Positions 16,420-32,427 of a stretch of DNA of 64,000 nucleotides are shown here, in pieces; position 1 is the first letter of the stretch, and each line of letters begins with the position of its first letter. The notes under the pieces are model-generated. The model did not search any database, was not told the DNA's origin, and was given only the letters and a program-made list of their open reading frames with translations. The stretch is from Xiphias gladius. Taxonomy: Eukaryota; Chordata; Actinopteri; Istiophoriformes; Xiphiidae. The position numbers were made by a program, and so were the translations under genes. The DNA is taken from contig NC_053400.1 in the NCBI RefSeq assembly GCF_016859285.1, positions 15,246,546 to 15,310,545 on the forward strand, read 5' to 3'.

Positions 16420-19400
16420 GGGGTCCTGTCTTCAGTTTTTGTTTTTATGATTGCCACTTGGCTTTTTTTTCCCTCTTCATACCAGACTGTGAGCAATAAG
16501 AACATTTTAAAGGAACAGTTCACTTGTTTCTTTTTCACTGCACTTTCACTTTTTTGGTGTTTCAGTGAAGACAAATTTGAACTTTAAAAGTTTTCCCATT
16601 TGAGTGTCTTCAATATACCTCTTGTCTGTCCTCACTTGTCAAAAAAATTTATTTCCAAGACAAGTAAGTGGATGTTTTGGCTGCTAGTTTACCTTTTTCA
16701 TTTTTGAAAAGTTTTTTTTGTTACTCTGATATAGAAAATATAAACCACATACATTTTGTGGTTGCTTTTAAAGTAGTTGATGTTAACACTAGAGAATTTT
16801 AACATTTATATCTGAAGCGTGGAATGCACTTAACCTTAATGTTTAAAGTGTGTATTGGTATTATAATATGCTTTGTTTCTACACCATGTGATGTACTGTT
16901 AATCTTTTAATAGGTATCAGACAGCTGTTTGACATGGGCGTTACCTGTCCCTGAGACATGAGGACTTGCTGACCTTGTTCACACTGTTGCTGAGCTGAGC
17001 TAGAAGTAGTCTGCATGCTGTCTGTCTTGATTTGGACTCCACTGGACAAGCCTCACATCAGCATACCTTTCTTTAACGCCCAGTCATGGCATATCTTTGG
17101 TAGTCTTTTTAAATAAATGTCCTGAATTTCATCTACGTGTTTGAGGCACTGTAGATGGGCAAATAGCATTATATGAGTCTACCGTTTGCTCCCTACAGCC
17201 CACTGTGCTATGCACTTTGTTTATTTTTCCAATCCTCAAACCTGCAGAAGAAAAATTTCCAACACCTAAAAATAATTGCTGGTATATGAGCGTTAGTAAG
17301 AGTATGATGGACATGGATAAGTCCAGTTGAGTTCGGCTCAGCTTTGTGGTGTGGGCATGGTCCTTTTCTGTTTACCAGTTACCAATTTAAGTGTGTTTAA
17401 GTTTGATTTAACTTAACTTTGACTTGTTTTTTTTATTCAGCAGATCATTTCGCATATGCTTTTGAGCCTAGAGACATGGCATGGCATGTTGGTAGCCAGA
17501 AATAACTAGAATTAGTCAGTAACCTAATATCCCTGCACTGTGTCAATTTGCGATGAGTAAAAAAAGACCTATAGATGTAATAACTTTCAGCCATTTTCAT
17601 ATTTGAAAAAAATGCAGCATACAGAAGTCGGGTATGATTCATAATTTTGTAACTCTTATAAATCAGCCAAAGTCAAAAGCCTGTGGAGTTGAAATGTGCC
17701 AGTCCCCTTTTCAGTGGTAGATTTTTCATATATTTTCCCATTTTCAGAAAATCCCAGTGGATGAAAGATCTACTAAATTATTAATGACATATATGTCTCC
17801 ACAAAAGACACTACATATGACAGAGAAACTTTCCTTCAGTAGTGCAGACTGCTAGCTGATTAACGTTACTTCGCTCTGGTCTGGCTACCATCTACAGTTT
17901 GTGCTGTGGTTAATGGCGACCTCATGTTTGGTGAAAACTCTAAAGCTTTTCAGTAGTGTGGTGTTTCACAAACAGCTCATGAATAAAAACTAATTATGAA
18001 CAACAAAGTTGGAATTAGATTGACTGATTGACTAATTGCCTCTACAGCAGTGTTTTTATTTTTTTGTTTTTTATTTTTTTCCCCAGATGTGATACATGTT
18101 ACATGTTGCATGTTACATACGTGTTTAATCTATGTTGCCCTGTTAATGTGACATGTCTAGGTTAAGGATTTGAATTTGAATTGCTACTACAGCTGTGGCT
18201 CCAAAGCCTTTCTGTAGCTTATAAATAGATGGGACATTATGGAGAAAAAAAATTGTATTCACTGTGTGATGCGGTTTCATACAGTGATATAACATTATTT
18301 ACATAAACATCAAGTGCAGCAGATTAAACTGCCTGCAAGTATTTTTGCTGTTGAATCTCACAGCTCTTAGTCTTTCCTAGAATGTGTGGTGCTAGTCTGA
18401 TCCTCAGAAGGAGCTCAGAAAGTTTTGTCATTTTGTGTGTCAGATATAGTGAATTCGAGGGCCATGATTATCAATACGAGTCGTCAGCTTGAGCAGAGTT
18501 CAGTTTTGCTGAATACTGTGCATTCGGTCCAGGGACACGTGTGGTAGTTGTGAGGCACAGCTAACAGGTTAGCATTTGTAGCAATGGCTACAAACCTCAT
18601 CACTTACATTATAGAAGTCTCTTGACAGCAGAGACATAATTACTTTGATGTAAAAAGTAAAAACAAGATGTTTATACCATATTATCCACTGATCTAAAAT
18701 CAGTGGAATCCAGCTGTGGATGAGTGTGTGGTCAGCCAGTATAAAGTTCCCACTTAATTGTCCCTCTGTATGTATGCCCCCCTGTCTCAAATTATACATG
18801 ATGTTTAAAGTTTTTTTTTTTTCTTTTATGTGTATAAAATACAGCATTTTTTGTCCAAATTTAGTTAAGTTAGAATAAAACTTATTCAAACTAGCTGGAT
18901 TTATCCTCATGAATTGCTCATTTTCAAGTTTACTGTGTGGATGTTTCCACTGAAGAGATGTTTTGACTATGTAGGCATGAAGCAGACCTTTACGTGTTGG
19001 CTGGGCACTGCTAGTAATGTAAGCGTTACATGTGCCCACAAACACATTATTGTTGTTGTGAAGCGTCAGCTCAAGAAAGGAATGTGGACAAACCTTTTTT
19101 TAATCATTTCAGTAATCCTAGCCAGGCAAAATCTACGAACAGCTGAATTCTAAAGGAGAATTGGTGGTGAAATATAAATGTACATAGTGCATAGTGAATA
19201 TGCATGACAATGTGCAAGAGCAGTTCAGGGTACTGTGTCCAGCCTGTCCTTTTTCTTACTTCCATTTCCTGTTGCTGTCTTTCTCTTTGTTTAGTTCTCT
19301 GCTTTGTTTCTTGGATTTCATCACTACCAAACTGTGTCCTTTATTGACCCATAGTTTGTTACCTTTTGGCTGTTTTTTTTCCGATCCAGGGACATTTTAA

Positions 19401-21249
19401 TGAAGGATGTCTCACCATATCTTGAAGCTTTACAAGTAACTTGAACATGATGCAGGCTAGTCAGACTAAACACATGCTTTGCCCATGAATAACAGGAAAA
19501 CAAAGTGAATTGTGTTACATGAGTACATATTCTGTAAACTTGGGGGTATACTATTGTGTCCTGATAACAGCCATAACACAAGCTTAATACGTATTTAATG
19601 CTATTCCGGTAAATACTGGTACACAGATTTTGACTCACTAAAAGTGTGAGTCACAGTGTTCATCTTAGTTGAGTTGTGTATGAAGGCTGTTCCAGTCCAA
19701 GGATAAATTCTTTTTCCTCAATCTTGCCTGTTTTTCTGTTTATACTTGGGACAGTAATGATCATCTATACGTATTTTCAGCTAGTGACCTAAAAGCCTTC
19801 TGTGGCTTCCAATAGAGACATTATATTATCATTATTCCTTGTTCTTTGTTTACCTGTGTGACATCCTGATTTAAATGCCTCAGAGCCTCCTTAGCTTCCT
19901 GTTCTGGTTCTGACCTTTCTGTCCTCTGTTTAAACTCTGTACATTCAATAGAAAGCGAATCTTCAGATGTCCATATTTATACTGCACGGTTAAAGTAGGG
20001 GCATTAAGTTTTCAAACTCACAGAGGAGGCAGAGGTGGCACTTGTGTCCGACAGCATATTGATTCAAGTTTACAGTTGATAGATGCTTGTCAAATAGTGT
20101 TGAAAATTCTTACATGATAATAGAAGATGTTTTTTGCAGAATCCTTAAGTCAGTCTGCCATCAAATATGCCACCACTTGACCACAGTAAAAATAAATCTG
20201 CCATATATTTCAGATGCCACATGCTTGCAAGAAGGTCTGTTAGACAGTTACGCCTTTCTCGTATTTGTACCCTGAGATGTATTTTAATCTCTTGGTACAA
20301 TGTCAACGGCTTTGATGGCGATGCAGATGATGCAGTTTGTGTTTAAATCGTATAAACCAGTCAACATATAATTCATATAATGTGCCCTAAAGTGGAAAAC
20401 CCCTCATTAGTCAAGATAAAGTGGTCTTTTTGTTTTTTCTCCAGACATTAAACATTTGTTGAAACTACTTTATTGTCCATGACTACAGGATACCCATGTA
20501 TGATTGGTTTTTATAGCATTATTCTGCCCTTGCAGCCTAAGGTCATTCCCAATGCTATATGTGGCATTTGCCAGAAGGGTAAAGAGGCCAACAAGAAAGG
20601 CAAGCCAGAGGCTCTCATTCACTGCTCCCAATGTGATAACAGTGGTAAGTTCAAACACTTAATTTTAAAGGACAGTTCCCTGCCTTTTTGTTGTGATGTT
20701 TTTTTTGTTTTTTCGTTTTGTTTTTTTTACATTTTTGGTTAAGTCCAAGAAACAATCTCCAGAATATAGCCACTTTTAATGATAATTGTATTCATATTTT
20801 GTGCAGATTATGTTTAGTTAGCTGGCGTATTAGTGCATTTTATATTTTCAGGCAAATATTTATACTACCTTGTGTGTAATTTCAGCTAATGTGTATAATT
20901 CACCTTTCAGATCATTTAAACTGACTGTACAATCACAAATACATATGTGGTTCAAATATCAGTGCAGTTATTCATCTGAAGGCTGTTTCAAACGTGGCAA
21001 AATTTGTATTTCATTTACTTTTATCAAACAGACCCAAAATATTGCAAATGCTTGCCAGTCAAAAAAATATATTACAATCCTATACGTTGCTCCCTCTTTA
21101 TAATGACCTTGAGCTCTTCTGAAGCACAAGGAGGGTGTATTCACATGTGTGTGCATGTGGACTGGTGGGCCTGTTCACATTATGTCTTTTTTTTGTGTCT
21201 TTGTGTTTGCTTGCCCGTGTGTGTCTGTGCATGTTTTTGTGAATTTATT

Positions 21250-21322
<73 letters not shown>

Positions 21323-21889
21323 TTCGGCTCCGTGCATGCATGTCTGCTTCTACGCATGTGTCTCCGTGTCCATAAACTTTAGGCCACCCGTCCTGTTTGG
21401 ACATGAGCGAGGAGCTGGTGTGTGTGATCCAGACTTACCGTTGGCAGTGTATGGAGTGTAAGACCTGCACCGTGTGCCAGCAGCCCCACCACGAGGATGA
21501 GATGATGTTCTGTGACAAATGTGATCGAGGGTACCACACATTCTGCGTGGGCATGGACTCCATACCTACTGGTAAGTGGATGGGCACATGTACAGTACAT
21601 GGTCTGTGCTGGGGAGGATAGATGGGCAGACAGATACATAGCCACTTACTTAAGAGAGAGAGAAAAGCAGTTTCTATTATAGTAATTCACTTAGTTTGCT
21701 TTCCTTTAATTTAAACAAAAAAAAAAAAAAAAAAAGTTTTGTATTTGTAGTTCTCTTTCATAGTTATTGATCCAGTCTCTTTCTCCCTCAGGGCTTTGGG
21801 TATGTGAAGTATGCGACAAAGATTTCACCACACCCAAGAAGAAGGGAGGAGCCAAAACGCCTAAGAAGTCTAAGTCAGCTCAAAAATGA
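12480..21889 (+). CDS. phf10: PHD finger protein 10 (BAF45a), PBAF chromatin-remodelling subunit
   Basis: Twelve coding exons: 12480-12551, 13544-13653, 14171-14301, 14665-14748, 14899-15023, 15146-15295, 15431-15540, 15724-15871, 16020-16172, 20536-20644, 21383-21571 and 21792-21889. They give 492 aa (human 498). The order matches PHF10: an N-terminal segment with [16 protein letters not shown], the SAY region ([85 protein letters not shown]), an acidic Ser-rich linker, then two PHD fingers from about residue 367 (AICGIC ... [26 protein letters not shown]). It ends with a short Lys-rich tail. PHD fingers read histone H3 tails; PBAF acts in the nucleus on nucleosomes. Intron 9 is 4.4 kb, far longer than the rest, and separates the SAY part from the PHD part. 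Confidence 0.97.
13862..13965. repeat. Degenerate interspersed repeat fragment in phf10 intron 2
   Basis: TCAAGTCAATTTTATTTATA and the following CAAGCGACTTTACAATC resemble the motif TCAATTTTATTTATATAGCGCC, found at enormous copy number in teleost genomes. Short, no ORF, family not identified. Confidence 0.45.
16173..20535 (+). other. phf10 intron 9 (4.4 kb) with possible alternative 3' end
   Basis: This intron separates the exons for the SAY region from those for the PHD fingers. Reading straight past the donor at 16173 adds VEDKTT and a stop at 16191-16193. A (CA)n array at 16361-16415 and an AATAAA at 17112-17117 follow. The remainder is AT-rich and I recognise no other gene in it. Confidence 0.6.
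16361..16415. repeat. (CA)n microsatellite in phf10 intron 9
   Basis: About 27 CA units with one CG interruption near the start. Confidence 0.95.
21251..21321. repeat. (GT)n microsatellite upstream of phf10 exon 11
   Basis: About 35 uninterrupted GT units ending 62 bp before the exon 11 acceptor; the tract between remains pyrimidine-rich. Confidence 0.96.
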
Positions 21890-23870
21890 TTAACGGCATC
21901 TTTAACCACCATAACTGACCAAATTCTACACAGATGCACTGTCATTAGATCAGTCATTTGCAGGAGCTGTAAAATTTTAAAAGACCAGATCATGGTTTAT
22001 CTCTAAAGCTTTCTTGGAGAATGACTTAAAGGCCCAGATTGTGATCCAAAAATTAAAAAAGTGTGTTTCTCCTACCATATACCAACAATCAAACATAAGA
22101 TCTCAACCTGCTGTTACTCTTAATTGTTCGACAGGTCTTTTAAAACCGAGGCTACCACCATAAAATAAACTTATTATTTTCTGGGAAAGCTTGGATGGCA
22201 TCAGTAAGGCAGGCCTGTAATTTAAATTCTTCTTTTCCCATCTTTAAGCCAGATGTATGTGCTTGAAAAAAACCCAGATTTCGCATTAACTCTAGCATAG
22301 CAACTCCTGTTCTGTACTGTTAGACTGACTGAACCTCAGACTTTGAATAAGCGGCTAAACTGTAAATCAAATCCATCCATATGTACTGCACAAAATCTTG
22401 CAAACCTTTAACCACTAACAGTATCAGTGTGTTCCTACATCATTAAACTAACGAATCTTGTAGTTTCTTAACACGCCTGCATTGGTAAACCATTTGATGG
22501 GAAATTGTTTCAGTTGAACAAATGGTGCTTTTGATCCTGTGCTACTGACACAATCAGGGTTCTCAAGAGCTTGCGGATGAAATTCAGTTTCTTTTAAAAC
22601 ATTTTTGTATGTTTTTGTATCTTATAAACTACAGTTTAATAAACTCTTATTTAATGAGGCAGGCCAGTGAAGAGCAATCTTATTTAAACAAAGTCTTGTC
22701 TTACATAATGGCATGGTGCTTGTGATCCTGTGTAATGAAATACAGTATAATAGACACTGGCTGAGGTAGACCTCATGGCTGCAGCAGTTTTCTGGTATTT
22801 ATGTGAGTCTTGTTTATCAAAACAATCTTTCTCAACCCTTTACTGTTAATTATTGTACAAAAATGTAACCACTCATTGTAATTACTTGGATGCTAATTCA
22901 ATTACAATTCTATCAGTTATGATTATTCAACTGATGTTTATGCAGTCACCTTAACAAAAGCTGTTTTTGTTATTTTTCTGATATTATTTTTTATCTATTT
23001 TGTATTGTTCTCCAATAAGTTGGTTGTTTAAGGAATATTTGTTGCTAATAATGTCATAGTCACTGAATTCTGATGTGGTTTTTTTTTTTTTTTTTCAATG
23101 AAAGCTAATTAAAAAAGACTCATTAGTCTGTGACCTTTTATTGTAAAGAGATGGGTCTTCATCATACATGGCATTCAAATAAACATGTTTCATTTTTTAA
23201 GGCAAACACATATAAATATCACAGTATACACTTTAATAATATCTATGGACTTTTTTTTTAACTTTTAAAAATAATAAGAGGCATACGGGCCTCACTGGGC
23301 CTCTTTGCCACTGCTTGGGCTAAGAATGTAGGAAATGTAGTGATGAACAGAGCCAGCCTACCATACATAGAGTGTTGATGTTTAATTGTGTAAAAATGGT
23401 TCTTATAGCAATGTGGTTTAATTAATGAACCTTCAAATGATAATTCAGTGTGAAAACTCAAAGGCAGGAATGGCACAGTTTGGATACCAAAGTGCAAAAT
23501 AATCTTTAGTGCCCTGAAAATGAAGATGCATGATAGCTATATACCATGAATATAACTTTAATAAAGCTTTCAGTCACCATTACAACAAGATGGACTGGCT
23601 TCTGTGTTTGAGCCTTTAATGGTCCTTGAATATATAGGTGAACAATTAACAGGAAATTGACAATTATCTGAATCATTTTTGCCACCTAAATGATGGTTCT
23701 GAAGTCATTAAGTTTTACTGCATTCAGTTGTGCTGATAACAGTTCATAATACAACCTGCCCTTTTCTAATAAATCTTTTTGGAATCTACATGCAGTCCAG
23801 CAACCTGCAAAGTCTGGATTATGCAGTTGTTTGGCTTCTGCTCTTGATATATTCTATATTTCCCCGTTTT
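21890..23870 (+). other. phf10 3' UTR and spacer to psmb1
   Basis: AT-rich noncoding sequence. The best polyadenylation signal is AATAAA at 22638-22643, giving a 3' UTR of about 770 nt; another is at 23179-23184. No ORF here resembles a known protein. Confidence 0.55.
22638..22643 (+). terminator. Likely phf10 polyadenylation signal
   Basis: Canonical AATAAA about 750 nt after the phf10 stop, in an AT-rich context. Not distinguishable with certainty from the later signal at 23179-23184. Confidence 0.5.
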
Positions 23871-23879
23871 TTTAACAGG

Positions 23880-24129
23880 GACAAAGCAGAGAGAATGACC
23901 CGGTGCTGCATGGTGAACTGTAATTTCCGGTCCTGATGAAAATCTTCGTAACGCTGGACTCACTGCGACAGCACCTGCGCTACGTGATACAGCCTGTGGG
24001 GGCGCTCTGGCAAAGAGTCCGTCTGAGCACGCGGCTGAGCAGACAGTAAAGGAAGAGGCTGCCATATTGCAGTGATACAGCGACTTTACCTGATAGAAAC
24101 CCGAACGCCGTCTTCTTTCTGTCACAAGG
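23880..24129 (+). promoter_or_regulatory. psmb1 promoter and 5' UTR
   Basis: A local rise in G+C and CpG just before the psmb1 ATG, in contrast with AT-rich surroundings. It contains GTAATTTCCGG, which has an ETS-like TTCCGG core. No TATA box seen. The transcription start is inferred to be near 24030-24060. Confidence 0.5.
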
Positions 24130-26494
<2,365 letters not shown>

Positions 26495-26916
26495 GGAGTA
26501 AATATCTTTCCATCTCCCTCTGCTTTTTTTTTTTTTTGGTCTGTTCTTTCCATATTCACCCTGTTCGTTGGGCCCTTTTACATCAAGTTTCTTAAAACAG
26601 GAATTTGATCCAGAGGTTGCTTCAAGGGGTCTCTTGAGGCTGTTACTGGGGGGCTGATTTTCCTTTTTTTTTAACATCAGTTCACTGTATACATTAATTT
26701 CAAATGTATGCTGTTCTCCTGCTTTCAAAAATTCTTCTCTTCATATTTTCGGTATTACCACATCCTTGTTCTTGTGGATAGGCAACCTGATTGTAGATCA
26801 GCACTCCTTTTCTGAGAAGCAATTTCTTCGGTCACCCTTGCCTAGACTCTGCCTCTGAATGGATTTTTCATTATGTTTTGGAAGGATACATACTCTGCTA
26901 TGCTTTTTACATTCTT

Positions 26917-26922
26917 AATAAA
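26917..26922 (+). terminator. Likely psmb1 polyadenylation signal
   Basis: AATAAA 423 nt after the psmb1 stop, followed by a TG-rich stretch. Confidence 0.6.
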
Positions 26923-29128
26923 TGTAAAGAACTGAAAAGGCTGCCTGTTTTCTTCACTATATGTGTTCAAACACACAAACTCCACTTCAGATTGACTCGG
27001 CTGTTGCACTTAGTTTTGCCCTAATTACTAAAAATCATAGGAGATGAAAATTGCGGCCCACAGTGGTAAAAGGTCAAATGAGTGTGTTTATGGATTCTTT
27101 TAAAATTAAAGACAGGGTGGCAGCCACCAGTACTAATACTGTAAATTAAAATGCACGTTAAATTTGACTTGAATAGTTTTAGTCAACTGCAGTATTGCTG
27201 CTTGCTTTTGCAGTAAAGTGCTCTACATTTTATCGTCTTGTACTATGAAGTTTAGATTTACATATTTTACGTAGTTTTTAGACGGCAGTTATAATTTTAA
27301 TTGTTAGTCAAAGAACCGAGAATGTTTTAACTTAAGACATTTAGACATTTGTTTTTCCGATTAATATGGCAATCTTTTTTTCAGATTACTTGTCCTGTAA
27401 TCAAGCTAAACTTTGGCATCCCTGGTCATGTGACAGACAATCAGGGTCATTCCGGTCATTCCAGTGTGACTCTGACAGTCAAACTGGTCATCTCAGCAAT
27501 CTAAAACAAAAAAAGTGCAGGTCTTTGTGCGCTGGCCTGATGACGGCTCCTAATGTGATGCACTTTTATTTAGAAAGTACGTGTAACACAGAATTGGTTT
27601 CCTTAATAAGTGACAGACAAACCGGATCAAAAGTCACATTATGTGACAATAATTGTTATATTAACATAGTGAAATATCAGGTATGACTGCAACTGGCACA
27701 GATGAGGCAGTAAAAGTTAAGGGATTTTGTTATAAAAATACAAAAGTGCACATCAATTTACTGATATAAAGAACAACTTCTCCAACTTGAATGGTTCAGA
27801 CCATTTCTGTTTCAGGGTTCAAAGTTAGCCATTCTTGACCTGCACACATAATTTATTCCTCCCATTGCAACCTGCATATACATTTTCAACATATAAAATG
27901 GCTAAAGAATGAAAAGTAGGACACGGTTTTGATACCTAAGATACACAAGTTTCAGACAGCATGGTGTGTCATCTGCATTTGCTCCGTATGATCAATTTAA
28001 TGTGTATTTGTCTTATATGTAAACTATTTATGTACAATTAAAGGACAGATTTGTTTCTTGCGAATCACAATCTTCATGAGTGTAAACTGTCAATGATGAC
28101 CATACCCTGAAACACCACCCACATATTGTGCTTTGTTCAGTGAAGTGAAGCAAACTGGAAATTCAGTTTGATTATCAGGCTACAATTACTACTCATTTTC
28201 TTCCTAGTTATTCTCATGTGGTCTATGTCCACATTCACTACATGCAGAGCTTGTTTCTTGATGGTGAGCACCTTTTTGTCTTTCTCTAATCCCATCCTTT
28301 GACGCGGGTGGCTCCATACTCCTTGGAAAAAAAAGACAGATTATTGAAGTGCCATATTGAGAAGGAGGAGATTAAATGTGTATTGTGTAGCCTGTTTTGG
28401 TACTGACGAGCTGTCCAAAAGGTTACCCAGTATTCAGAGGGAGTATGTATTGTTTTTTATTTTTTTCATTTAATGCGTAGAAAGTTTTTTTTTTTTCCGA
28501 TGAGCAATTTAAGTCCGAAACCACAAGAGCGATGCTGAAACATTCGAGCTAACTTTTAGGCATTTATTCTTGCATATAATTTCCATCTGTTTTTCTTCCA
28601 TTGTCTTCAGGATCATATAAGGATCTACAATATTTTGTTAATTCTATTCTCAGTGCAGTGGGACTGTCACAGATTTGAGGCTAAGTCACTCTGAATACGA
28701 GCATGAGAGACAGACAGACACGGGGGTGGGTAACATTTTTGTTTTTTGTTACCTTTTCTTCTGTTTTTAAGGTAGGAGTTTAGATGAGGATTTGTTTGTT
28801 TATTTGACTAGCTGTCAGTTGAATTTTACCTGTTAATTCGCTGTAGCCCACCCTGAAGCCAAAATGTCCCAAAAGTTCATGCGATGACCGTGCATGCAGG
28901 CTGTTGCAGTTGTTCCGGCTCGTTTCTTATTTTTCCAACCTTTTACCTTTCTTCTTTAGTCATACCTGTATAAATTTTCCCGGTAACTTATTTACGCTAT
29001 GCCCTCTCTAAACATGCTAGTAGAGAGGATTCTGGTCTGTTTCTTTTATTTTACAGTGGCATTATAATATATATCCCTGTTTAGCTGGAGGAAACACAGC
29101 AAGACTTAGTTATGACATTTTGTTTCTT

Positions 29129-29134
29129 TTTATT
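29129..29134 (-). terminator. Likely psmc3 polyadenylation signal
   Basis: TTTATT on the plus strand, reading AATAAA on the minus strand, about 100 nt past the psmc3 stop. A short 3' UTR fits a housekeeping proteasome gene. Confidence 0.6.
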
Positions 29135-29232
29135 AACTCAAGTTAATCAGCAATTGTAACAAGTGTTAATTCAACAACTTTTTTTAATAATTAAAGACTC
29201 TCTCACACACAAAACAGACACAGGCAGTGTCC

Positions 29233-32427
<3,195 letters not shown>

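Larger units (their letters stand above)
26495..29232. other. Spacer between convergent psmb1 and psmc3
   Basis: Holds the psmb1 3' UTR, with AATAAA at 26917-26922, and on the minus strand the psmc3 3' end with AATAAA at 29134-29129. The middle 2 kb is AT-rich and contains no recognised gene. A weak minus-strand candidate exon pair (28140-28323 and 28827-28920) is discussed under findings. Confidence 0.6.

Noticed and set aside
18569-19045. A 158-codon open frame antisense to phf10 intron 9
   Set aside because: AT-rich composition with no recognisable motif; in 64 kb and six frames a few frames of this length are expected by chance.
27366-27686. A 106-codon plus-strand frame between psmb1 and psmc3
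   Set aside because: No similarity, no codon bias and no splice or polyadenylation context of its own.
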